27,561 nucleotides of DNA from SFHK01 sp963618055. Its GTDB lineage: Bacteria > Bacillota > Clostridia > Christensenellales > Aristaeellaceae. The DNA lies in assembly GCA_963618055.1 (NCBI GenBank), contig CAVERI010000031.1, positions 1 to 27,561 of the forward strand, written 5' to 3'. A program made the translations under genes and the position numbers. Every line of letters begins with the position of its first letter. Positions within the stretch are counted from its first letter, which is position 1. Of the stretch, positions 1 through 6,329 are shown piece after piece. A model generated the notes under the pieces. That model was not told where the DNA came from. It did not search any database and saw only the letters and a program-made list of their open reading frames with translations.

Positions 1-5
1 GCCGT

Positions 6-1295
6 ATGAATCCAATCATCCGAAGAGATCATTACCTGCAAAAGCTCATCGACCGAAGGGAGAATGGTCTGGTGAAGGTCATCACAGGCATTCGGCGCTG
101 CGGCAAGAGCTTTCTTCTTTTCAACCTGTTTTATGATTATCTGATCGAAAGCGGCGTGAAGGAGGAGCAGATCATCTCGATTGCGCTGGACGACGATCTT
201 TTCGTCCAATACCGCAATCCGGAGGAGCTGTCCAGCTTTATCCGCTCCAAAATCGTCTCAAAGGAAATGTACTACATCCTGATCGACGAGGTACAGTATG
301 CCATCGCAAAGGAAGAATTGAAGAATCCGGAGTCCATCCGGCTGTATAACGTGCTGAACGGCCTTATGCGGCTTCGCAACGTGGACATCTACGTGACCGG
401 CAGCAACTCGAAAATGCTGACGAAGGACGTTCTGACCGTTTTCCGCGGGCGCGGGGACGAGGTGCGCGTCTATCCCATCTCGTTCAAGGAAGCCTATGCC
501 GCCGTCGGCGGAGACAAATCCGAGGCGTATGAAGAGTATGCTCTGTACGGCGGGATGCCGCTGGTCTTATCCAGAAAAACCGACGCGGATAAAATGGCGT
601 ACCTGCAAAGCCTGTTTACGGAGGTCTACTTCAAGGACATTACCGAACGCTATGACATTGCCCTTCCGGATGTGCTCGCGGAGCTGACGGACGATCTGTG
701 CTCGTCCGTCGGTTCGCTTACCAACGCCAGCAAAATCGCGAATACATTGAAGACGGTAAAGGGAATCGCGGTTTCAAGCACGACCATCTCCAGCTACCTG
801 AACTACCTTATGGAGTCCTTCCTGTTCAGCAACGCCAAACGCTATGATGTGAAGGGAAAGCAGTACTTTGAATATCCATCGAAGTACTACTGCGCCGACG
901 TCGGCCTGCGCAACGCCCGGCTGAATTTCCGGCAGCAGGAGGAAACGCACATCATGGAAAACATCCTATACAACGAGCTTCTGTGCAGGGATTTCTCTGT
1001 GGACGTTGGCGTGGTGGAAGTCTCGGAAAGCTCCGAAGCCGGGCAATCCAGAAAGCAGTGCGAAATCGATTTTGTGGTAAACCGGGGAACGAAGAAATAC
1101 TATATTCAGTCGGCGCTGAATGTGAGCGACCCAACCAAAATGGAGACGGAGCTTCGGCCGCTGAAGCACACGAAGGATTTCTTCAAAAAGATCCTCATCA
1201 GCAAGTCCTCCATGAAGCCGTGGACGGACGACGACGGCATCCTGCATCTTGGATTGTATGAGTTCCTTCTGAATGAAAATTCACTGGAGCTGTAA
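6..1295 (+). CDS. ATP-binding protein, AAA_14/DUF4143 family
   Basis: A complete 429-residue protein of the AAA_14 plus DUF4143 family. The Walker A motif GIRRCGKS lies at residues 28-35 and the Walker B ILIDEVQ at 91-97. A TGSNSKML sensor-like motif follows near 131, and the C-terminal half (about 205-370) has the DUF4143 nuclease-like layout. The start at position 6 gives the usual family N-terminus (MNPIIRRDHYLQKL), so nothing seems missing on the left, although the upstream ribosome binding site falls outside the window. The family is very common in gut anaerobes; its cellular role is not established and a link to defence or toxin-antitoxin systems is only suspected. Third-position GC looks lower than in the following genes, which hints at later acquisition (inference). 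It stands alone and is followed by a terminator. Confidence 0.9.
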   Translation: MNPIIRRDHYLQKLIDRRENGLVKVITGIRRCGKSFLLFNLFYDYLIESGVKEEQIISIALDDDLFVQYRNPEELSSFIRSKIVSKEMYYILIDEVQYAIAKEELKNPESIRLYNVLNGLMRLRNVDIYVTGSNSKMLTKDVLTVFRGRGDEVRVYPISFKEAYAAVGGDKSEAYEEYALYGGMPLVLSRKTDADKMAYLQSLFTEVYFKDITERYDIALPDVLAELTDDLCSSVGSLTNASKIANTLKTVKGIAVSSTTISSYLNYLMESFLFSNAKRYDVKGKQYFEYPSKYYCADVGLRNARLNFRQQEETHIMENILYNELLCRDFSVDVGVVEVSESSEAGQSRKQCEIDFVVNRGTKKYYIQSALNVSDPTKMETELRPLKHTKDFFKKILISKSSMKPWTDDDGILHLGLYEFLLNENSLEL

Positions 1296-1307
1296 ATCGA
1301 GCTATCG

Positions 1308-1349
1308 ACGCGGAGGAAAACCGAAAATCTCCGCGGGAGCGCGTTTTTT
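1308..1349 (+). terminator. Probable intrinsic terminator after the ATPase gene
   Basis: CGCGGAG at 1309-1315 pairs with CTCCGCG at 1329-1335, and an outer ACGCG/CGCGT pairing can close over it. A run of six T follows at 1344-1349. The U-tract is not directly against the 7-bp stem, so the exact fold is uncertain. Confidence 0.6.
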
Positions 1350-1351
1350 CG

Positions 1352-1380
1352 TTGCATTTTTTCGGGTTTTGTTGTAAGAT
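1352..1380 (+). promoter_or_regulatory. Possible sigma-A promoter for the HAD-hprK-glucokinase operon
   Basis: TTGCAT (1352-1357), a 17-nt spacer and TAAGAT (1375-1380) lie just upstream of the first operon gene. Both boxes are imperfect, so this is a candidate only. It would give a very short leader before the ATG at 1401. Confidence 0.4.
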
Positions 1381-1400
1381 ACAGATTGGGTGATAAGGAT

Positions 1401-2222
1401 ATGAAATACCGTATGATCGCCGTCGATCTGGACGGCACGCTGCTCGACCCGAACGGCACGCTGAACGCGCGCACGGTTCGCGCGGCGCGGGCCGCCATGG
1501 AGCGCGGCGCGAAAATCGTGCTGTCGTCGGGGCGCATGCCGGCGGCGCTCAGGCACATCGGAGACGAAATCGGCGTAAACGCGCCCGCGGTCTGCTTTAA
1601 CGGCGGCGCGGTCGTGAAGCTTCAGACCGGCAAGGCGCTGTATCAGACGCCGGTGCCCATGGATCTGGCGCGGGACATCGCCCGCGCGGCGGAGGAGCGC
1701 GGCATGTATCTGCACGCGTTCGTTCACGGCGGCTATATCGCGCCGGAGTACAACGACAAAACGGCGGCGTATGAGCGGCTGTCCGGCGTGAAGGCCACGG
1801 TGGTGAACCGGCCGGTGTCCGAGGCGATGGACGAAGCGCCGATGAAGCTGCTCATCATCGACACGCCGGAGGGCGCGGAGGCCGCGCTGCCCGGCCTGCA
1901 GGCGCAGTTCGCGGGCCGAGCCACGATCATGCGCTCGCAGAAGCACCTGATCGAGTGCGTGGACGTGAACACCGGCAAGGCCGGGGCGCTTTCGTTCCTC
2001 GCAAACCATTTGGGGCTGACGGCGGAGGAAGCCATTTCCTTCGGCGACGGTCAGAACGATCTGGACATGCTTTTGTGGTCGGGCGAAAGCTATGTGATGG
2101 ACAACGCGCAGGAAGCGCTCAAAAAGGCCTCGCCGCGCTTTAAAATCGCGCCGTCCAACGCCGAGCAGGGCGTGGCGCAGGTGATCGAGCGGCTGATTGC
2201 CGAGGACAGAATCGGGGTGTGA
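1401..2222 (+). CDS. HAD-superfamily phosphatase, Cof-like type IIB
   Basis: A 273-residue Cof/YwpJ-like HAD phosphatase, expected to dephosphorylate small phosphometabolites such as sugar phosphates in the cytoplasm. Motif I DLDGT is at residues 9-13, motif II SSGR is near 42-45, and motif IV GDGQND is at about 215-220, with a C2-type cap domain between. I chose the ATG at 1401 because it starts directly before the conserved core; an in-frame TTG at 1386 would add only five residues and has no better ribosome binding site. The stop overlaps the GTG start of hprK by four bases, so the two are translationally coupled. Its position ahead of hprK and a glucokinase suggests a role in sugar-phosphate turnover; the substrate cannot be read from sequence. 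Confidence 0.9.
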   Translation: MKYRMIAVDLDGTLLDPNGTLNARTVRAARAAMERGAKIVLSSGRMPAALRHIGDEIGVNAPAVCFNGGAVVKLQTGKALYQTPVPMDLARDIARAAEERGMYLHAFVHGGYIAPEYNDKTAAYERLSGVKATVVNRPVSEAMDEAPMKLLIIDTPEGAEAALPGLQAQFAGRATIMRSQKHLIECVDVNTGKAGALSFLANHLGLTAEEAISFGDGQNDLDMLLWSGESYVMDNAQEALKKASPRFKIAPSNAEQGVAQVIERLIAEDRIGV

Positions 2223-3184
2223 GCTTGATTTCCGAAAAAAAGCTGGTGACCGCGCTGGGGCTGGAGGTCGTGGTTCCGTCGCAGGACGGGGCGCTGCCCA
2301 TTGAGGAATCGGACGTATGCCGCCCGGGTCTTCAGCTGACCGGCTTCTGGGATTATTTCGCCTACGAGCGGCCGCAGCTGTTCGGCAAGGTGGAAATGGC
2401 CTATCTGAAAACGCTGGACGCGGACACGCTGGCGGCGCGTCTCAAGACGTTTTTCAGCTTCGCGCTGCCGTGCGTCATCGTGTGCCGCGGGCTGTCCATT
2501 CCGGAGACCATGCTCGCCTGCGCGCGGGAAAAGCACATTCCCGTGTACCGCACGCAGGAAAACACGGTGCGGCTGGAAATGGCCATCATCAACTATCTGA
2601 ACACGGAGCTGGCGCCGCGCCGCACGATGCACGGCGTGCTGGTGGACGTGTACGGCGTTGGCATGCTGATCACGGGCAACAGCGGCGTGGGCAAGAGCGA
2701 GGCGGCGCTGGAGCTGGTAAAGCGCGGGCACCGGCTGGTGGCGGACGACGTGGTGGAAATCTGCCGCGTGAACGATCGCCGGCTCACGGGCACCGCGCCC
2801 GACCGCACGCGCCACTTCATGGAGATTCGCGGCGTGGGCATCATCGACGTGTACACGATGTATGGCGTCGCGTCGGTCATCCGTGAAAAATCCATCGACA
2901 TGGAGGTGCACATGGAGCTCTGGCAGGACGGCCATTCCTATGACCGGCTGGGGCTGGACAGCCGCACCGCCACGATTCTGGGCGTGAGCATTCCATCGTT
3001 GCTTCTGCCCATTCACCCCGGGCGCAACATTGCCATCGTTTTAGAGGTGGCGGCGCGCAACCTGCGCCTGAAGCAGATGGGCTACAGCGCCGCGGAGGAG
3101 CTTCTGCGGCGGCAGACGGGCATCCAAACGCGCCCGTATGGCTTTGACGAAAACGCGGATTATTCCGAGCTTGACGAGGATTAA
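2219..3184 (+). CDS. hprK: HPr kinase/phosphorylase
   Basis: A 321-residue bifunctional HPr kinase/phosphorylase, the enzyme that phosphorylates HPr on a serine in response to fructose bisphosphate and ATP, and dephosphorylates it when phosphate is high. HPr-Ser-P is the signal for CcpA-mediated catabolite repression in Firmicutes. The N-terminal regulatory domain covers about residues 1-128. The catalytic domain has the conserved His at about 138, the P-loop GNSGVGKS at 153-160, the ADD segment at about 175-177, and the family signature EIRGVGIIDVYTMYG starting at about 202. The GTG at 2219 overlaps the upstream stop and has a GAGGA about 12 nt upstream; a TTG at 2225 is the alternative. The glucokinase follows after 16 nt, so sugar uptake control and hexose phosphorylation are probably co-expressed. 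Confidence 0.96.
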   Translation: MSLISEKKLVTALGLEVVVPSQDGALPIEESDVCRPGLQLTGFWDYFAYERPQLFGKVEMAYLKTLDADTLAARLKTFFSFALPCVIVCRGLSIPETMLACAREKHIPVYRTQENTVRLEMAIINYLNTELAPRRTMHGVLVDVYGVGMLITGNSGVGKSEAALELVKRGHRLVADDVVEICRVNDRRLTGTAPDRTRHFMEIRGVGIIDVYTMYGVASVIREKSIDMEVHMELWQDGHSYDRLGLDSRTATILGVSIPSLLLPIHPGRNIAIVLEVAARNLRLKQMGYSAAEELLRRQTGIQTRPYGFDENADYSELDED

Positions 3185-3200
3185 CAGGAGGAAAAAAAGT

Positions 3201-4145
3201 ATGGTGTACGTAGGCATCGATCTGGGCGGAACCAGCATCAAGGCGGGTCTGGTGGATGAGCAGGGCAAAATTCTGTGCAAGGCGACCTGCCCCACGCTTG
3301 TGGAGCGCGGCGCGCGTCCCGTGGTGGACGACATGGCGAAGCTGTCTCTGGAAGTGATTGAAAAGGGCGGCTATACGCTGGACGACGTGAAGGCCATCGG
3401 TATCGGCCTGCCCGGCATTCAGGACCCGCGCACCGGCATCGTGCCGTTCTGCACGAACCTGTACTGGCACGAGGTTCCCGTGATCGAGTGGATGCAGGAA
3501 ACCATCAAAAAGCCCATCTATATCGGAAATGACGCGACGGTGGCCGGTCTGGCCGAGTCCGTGGCGGGCGTGAGCGCGGGCATTGAAAACAGCGTGTTCC
3601 TCACGCTGGGCACCGGCGTGGGCGGCGGCATCGTGCTGGGCGGCAGGGTGTATTCCGGCACGAACGGCGTGGGCAGCGAGCTGGGTCACATGATCACCGT
3701 GATCGACGGCGAATTGTGCACCTGCGGCAACCGCGGCTGCTGGGAGCGCTACGCCAGCGCCACCGCGCTGATTCGCATGGGGCGCGAGGCCGCCGAGAAG
3801 CATCCCGAAAGCCTGATCGCCGCCAGCGTGAACGGCAGGCTGGACGACATCGACGCCAAAGTCGTCATCGACGCGGCCAAGGCCGGCGACGACGCGGCAA
3901 GCGAGGTGTTTGAGCGCTACGTCTACTACCTGTGCGCGGGTCTGGTGAACATCATCAACTTCATCGATCCCGAGGTCATCGTGCTCGGCGGCGGCGTGTC
4001 CCACGCCGGTCAGTTCCTGCTCGACGCGGTAAACCGCCGCCTGCCGTCCATGGTCTTCTATAAGACCATGCCCTACGCCCGCGTGGCGCTCGCGACGCTG
4101 GGCAACGACGCCGGCATCATCGGCGCGGCCATGCTGGGCAGATAA
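3201..4145 (+). CDS. ROK-family glucokinase
   Basis: A 314-residue ROK kinase, most likely an ATP-dependent glucokinase producing glucose 6-phosphate. The N-terminal phosphate loop GIDLGGTSIKAG is at residues 5-16 and the catalytic Asp is in IGND at about 111. ELGH (160-163) and the CxCGxxGCxE zinc motif (Cys173, Cys175, Cys180, Glu182) are intact. There is no N-terminal helix-turn-helix, so it is an enzyme and not a ROK repressor. The ATG at 3201 is preceded by AGGAGG at 3186-3191 with good spacing. It closes the HAD-hprK-kinase operon and is followed by a strong terminator. N-acetylmannosamine or another hexose is possible as substrate, but the motif set best fits glucokinase. Confidence 0.93.
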   Translation: MVYVGIDLGGTSIKAGLVDEQGKILCKATCPTLVERGARPVVDDMAKLSLEVIEKGGYTLDDVKAIGIGLPGIQDPRTGIVPFCTNLYWHEVPVIEWMQETIKKPIYIGNDATVAGLAESVAGVSAGIENSVFLTLGTGVGGGIVLGGRVYSGTNGVGSELGHMITVIDGELCTCGNRGCWERYASATALIRMGREAAEKHPESLIAASVNGRLDDIDAKVVIDAAKAGDDAASEVFERYVYYLCAGLVNIINFIDPEVIVLGGGVSHAGQFLLDAVNRRLPSMVFYKTMPYARVALATLGNDAGIIGAAMLGR

Positions 4146-4243
4146 ACGCTTCCATTTCAAAGGCCGCCCTGCATGAAAAATCAGAACGGCGGGAAGGGAT
4201 GGCGCTTTTTGATGCCGTTTTCCCCCCTCCGCCGTGGGAAGAG

Positions 4244-4288
4244 CCGCCTGCCAGCCGGCGCCGGAAGGCGGTTTTTCCTTCCTTTTTT
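4244..4288 (+). terminator. Intrinsic terminator of the hprK operon
   Basis: CCGCCT (4244-4249) pairs with AGGCGG (4266-4271). The loop contains a further self-complementary CCGGCGCCGG. A T-rich tract follows directly. Confidence 0.75.
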
Positions 4289-4321
4289 CTGTATTATTTT
4301 GCAAAAGTGAAAGCAGAAACA

Positions 4322-4350
4322 TTGACATCATTCCGCGCGCATGGTAAAAT
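4322..4350 (+). promoter_or_regulatory. Strong sigma-A promoter with extended -10 element
   Basis: TTGACA at 4322-4327, a spacer of exactly 17 nt and TAAAAT at 4345-4350, with TG at 4342-4343 forming an extended -10. It drives the small secreted protein. It also excludes the ATG at 4341 as a start codon, because that ATG lies inside the promoter. Confidence 0.85.
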
Positions 4351-4397
4351 GTACGTGTTCATGTGATTTACGCGACCTACGAAAGGAGTGCTCTTCT

Positions 4398-4778
4398 GTG
4401 AAACGCAAGGCTCTTGCCATCATGCTCGTTCTCGTCGTACTCATGTCCGCGTGCCTGCCCGCCTTCGCGGACAGCGCGGTCGCTTCCTGCCTGAGCAAGA
4501 ACAACTACAGGAAGGCTCAGCAGATTGTCAGCAGCGCCAACCTTAGAATTCTCGCCTGCGTTCGCACGGCGCAGTTCACACCCTACGACGACGTGGCGTG
4601 GATGCTTCGCACCACGAAGGCCATTGCCAGCGACGCGAAGTATCGCGTTCAGCGCCTTGGATATGAGATCTACTGCGAATACGTCAACTACTACGTGGAC
4701 GGCCGCTGGGTGGAGGTAGACCCGCTGCACGTTGTCAATCCGCTGGATCCAAAGCCGGATCCTGATACCAAGGATTAA
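4398..4778 (+). CDS. Small secreted protein of unknown function
   Basis: A 126-residue protein with a clear Sec signal peptide: a short KRK region, a hydrophobic core over about residues 5-20, and a likely cleavage after AFA near residue 23. The GTG at 4398 is preceded by AAAGGAG with about 9-nt spacing and lies downstream of the promoter at 4322-4350. I do not recognise a full family. The C-terminal half ends in a segment (YYVDGRWVEVDPL) resembling the last strands of bacterial transglutaminase-like domains (DGRWVxxDP), but the Cys-His-Asp core of those enzymes is absent. It may be a stand-alone remnant or a small beta-rich domain. Transcription is monocistronic, between its own promoter and terminator. 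Confidence 0.8.
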   Translation: MKRKALAIMLVLVVLMSACLPAFADSAVASCLSKNNYRKAQQIVSSANLRILACVRTAQFTPYDDVAWMLRTTKAIASDAKYRVQRLGYEIYCEYVNYYVDGRWVEVDPLHVVNPLDPKPDPDTKD

Positions 4779-4790
4779 ACCCGAAACCCT

Positions 4791-4830
4791 TGCGACGAAC
4801 CCCTGAAGGGTTTCGTCGCTTCTTTCTTTT
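4791..4830 (+). terminator. Intrinsic terminator
   Basis: GCGACGAACCC pairs with AGGGTTTCGTCGC across a short loop with one bulge, followed by TTCTTTCTTTT. It separates the secreted protein from the HD-GYP gene. Confidence 0.8.
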
Positions 4831-4842
4831 AGAGGAGTATCT

Positions 4843-5748
4843 ATGCGCGGCTTAACGATTCACCAGCAATCAGAAAACCCCGACGAGAAGCTCAGCCTGC
4901 TTGCGCGGACGTCGGATATGGAAATCATGCGTCAGACAATCCGAAAGGGCGCGACGGTATGGCTTTCTCCTTCGGAGAAACCCGGCACGTTTGAGTTCTT
5001 TTTTGTTCTGTCCGGCGAATTGCGCCTGCTTTTGAAGGACGCTTCGTGCGTACTTCGGCCGGGCGATTCGTTTTCGCTGGACGGCATCAACGAGAACATT
5101 CCCATCGAGCCCGTGCAGGACACTGCGCTTCTCTATGTATCCAACCGGCCGCAGTTTGACGGCATGGCCGACTATCAGAGCAAGCTGAAGGAGCTGATGT
5201 GGCTGGTGGACGAGAAGGATCACTATACCTATCGCCACAGCCGCAACGTGATGAGCTATACCGTCGCGCTCGCGCGCAAAATGGGCACCGGCCAGTGCGA
5301 AACCGAAGACCTTGTGAACGCTTCGCTGTTCCATGACGTGGGCAAGTTCTTCATCCCGGACGCGATTTTGAACAAGCCCGGCCGCCTGACGGACGAGGAA
5401 TACGAGATCGTCAAGCAGCATCCGCTGGACAGCGCGCGCCTGCTGGAGCCGAAATTCGGCCGGCGCGTGGCGGAGATTGCCCGCAGCCACCATGAACGGC
5501 TGGACGGCAGCGGCTATCCGCTGCACCTGAAGGGCGATCAGATTTCGCCGGAGGGGCGCATTATCGCCGTGGCCGACTGCTTTGACACGATGACCTCGCG
5601 CCGCGTGTACACGCGCCAGCCCAAAACCTTCGAGGAGGCCGCCCGGGAGCTCGCGTCCCGGCCGGATCTGTACGACGCCGACGTGTGCCGGGCGCTGTCT
5701 GAGCTGGTCGCCGCCGGTGACCTGATTCCCGCGGAAAACACAAAATAG
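4843..5748 (+). CDS. Cupin-like sensor fused to HD-GYP phosphodiesterase domain
   Basis: A 301-residue soluble protein. Residues about 20-100 form a small beta-rich cupin-like domain (a GELRLLL...LRPGDSFSL pattern). Residues about 110-290 form an HD-GYP domain with the metal-binding HD pair His164-Asp165 in LFHDVGK and the intact HHERLDGSGYP motif at 216-226. HD-GYP proteins hydrolyse cyclic di-GMP, some also cyclic GMP-AMP. All visible catalytic motifs are kept, so activity is likely. The cupin could sense a small ligand or metal (inference). The start has AGAGGAG upstream at 4831-4837. The gene has a terminator on each side and looks monocistronic. No GGDEF cyclase partner occurs in this window. 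Confidence 0.88.
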   Translation: MRGLTIHQQSENPDEKLSLLARTSDMEIMRQTIRKGATVWLSPSEKPGTFEFFFVLSGELRLLLKDASCVLRPGDSFSLDGINENIPIEPVQDTALLYVSNRPQFDGMADYQSKLKELMWLVDEKDHYTYRHSRNVMSYTVALARKMGTGQCETEDLVNASLFHDVGKFFIPDAILNKPGRLTDEEYEIVKQHPLDSARLLEPKFGRRVAEIARSHHERLDGSGYPLHLKGDQISPEGRIIAVADCFDTMTSRRVYTRQPKTFEEAARELASRPDLYDADVCRALSELVAAGDLIPAENTK

Positions 5749-5756
5749 CCTTTCAA

Positions 5757-5790
5757 ACGGAGTGGAGCCGCGTCCGCTCCGTTTTCTTTT
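5757..5790 (+). terminator. Intrinsic terminator of the HD-GYP gene
   Basis: ACGGAGTGGA pairs with TCCGCTCCGT with one mismatch across a GCCGCG loop, followed by TTTTCTTTT. Confidence 0.8.
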
Positions 5791-5883
5791 CCGCGAGCTA
5801 TGTTATAAATATTCATAATAGTGGAATATCCAACAAAATCACTGGATGCAGAAAAATTATTTTCATTATTTGTAAAAATGGGG

Positions 5884-5912
5884 TTGACAAACGTGCCGTC
5901 CTGTGATATGAT
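5884..5912 (+). promoter_or_regulatory. Very strong sigma-A promoter with AT-rich upstream region
   Basis: TTGACA at 5884-5889, a 17-nt spacer and TATGAT at 5907-5912 with an extended -10 TG at 5904-5905. The 60-80 bp upstream are the most AT-rich stretch of this GC-rich window, with A and T runs like an UP element. An inverted repeat ATATTC/GAATAT (5809-5814/5824-5829) lies further upstream and could be an operator. Confidence 0.85.
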
Positions 5913-5978
5913 ACAGGTGAACGAAGAAAGAGACGACAGAAGCCCATTCTTCTGATTGCATACGAACGAAAGGGGGCG

Positions 5979-6044
5979 ATGCCATTGAACCAGACAGAAA
6001 CGGTACTTGTTCAGGTTTTCCACTTCGCCCATGCCGGCCGCTGA
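5979..6044 (+). CDS. Possible 21-residue peptide in the 5' part of the RNA
   Basis: ATG at 5979, preceded by AAAGGGGG with suitable spacing, opens a frame of 21 codons (MPLNQTETVLVQVF... ending HAGR) closed by TGA at 6042. The product has no membrane segment or signal peptide and I do not recognise it. The stop codon falls between the two CGGCCG arms (6035-6040 and 6061-6066), an arrangement seen in leader-peptide attenuators. However, no gene follows in the same direction. Translation is plausible but unproven. Confidence 0.4.
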   Translation: MPLNQTETVLVQVFHFAHAGR

Positions 6045-6264
6045 GATAGATTGTCGAGAACGGCCGTCGTAAAGAAGGCGGCCCCGTCACATTCCAAGGG
6101 GAAATAGGAGAGCGGTATCTCCGGGATGCGCGGAGCGGAAAACGAAACCGCGGGCGATCCATTTTCAGGAGCGGGACGCGCAGGCGTCAAATTCACGAAG
6201 GAGTATCACTCGGATCCCATACGCGCCCCGGTTTCACGGTGACAACTGAATACGCTTCTTGGTA

Positions 6265-6304
6265 GGGCCTGCTACAGAAAACTCTGCAGCAGGCCCTTTT
6301 CTTT
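6265..6304 (+). terminator. Strong intrinsic terminator of the RNA unit
   Basis: GGGCCTGCT (6265-6273) pairs perfectly with AGCAGGCCC (6288-6296), followed by TTTTCTTT. On the other strand the stem lies just after the beta-galactosidase stop but lacks a U-tract downstream, so it is mainly a + strand terminator. Confidence 0.88.
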
Positions 6305-6329
6305 ATGCGTTCAAGACAGCGCCTTCGGC

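Larger units (their letters stand above)
5919..6304 (+). ncRNA. Candidate stand-alone structured RNA of about 385 nt, unknown class
   Basis: A transcript from the promoter at 5884-5912 would start near 5919 and end at the terminator at 6265-6304. No conventional gene fits inside. Visible helices include CGGCCG (6035-6040) with CGGCCG (6061-6066), or GGCCG (6062-6066) with CGGCC (6079-6083) as an alternative; CCCC/GGGG (6082-6085/6098-6101); GCGGT/ACCGC (6112-6116/6147-6151) enclosing CTCCG/CGGAG (6119-6123/6131-6135); and GACGC/GCGTC (6175-6179/6184-6188). A 21-codon open frame with a ribosome binding site lies near the 5' end. I compared it by eye with tmRNA, RNase P RNA, SRP RNA, 6S RNA and common riboswitches and saw none of their conserved cores. 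It could be an abundant small RNA, a peptide mRNA or both. Confidence 0.6.

Noticed and set aside
2877..4331. A 484-codon - strand frame opposite hprK and the glucokinase
   Set aside because: Antisense to two certain genes, His/Ala/Gly-rich, and without a ribosome binding site or domain.
6126..6242. A second open frame of 38 codons inside the RNA unit
   Set aside because: No ribosome binding site at useful distance and third-position GC below that of real genes here; it also runs through the helices.
5919..6304. tmRNA, RNase P RNA, SRP RNA or 6S RNA
   Set aside because: No tRNA-like ends or Ala-rich tag, no GAGGAAAGUCC or P4 core, no GGUGCCCUGU-type SRP core, and no closing 5'/3' pairing as in 6S RNA.
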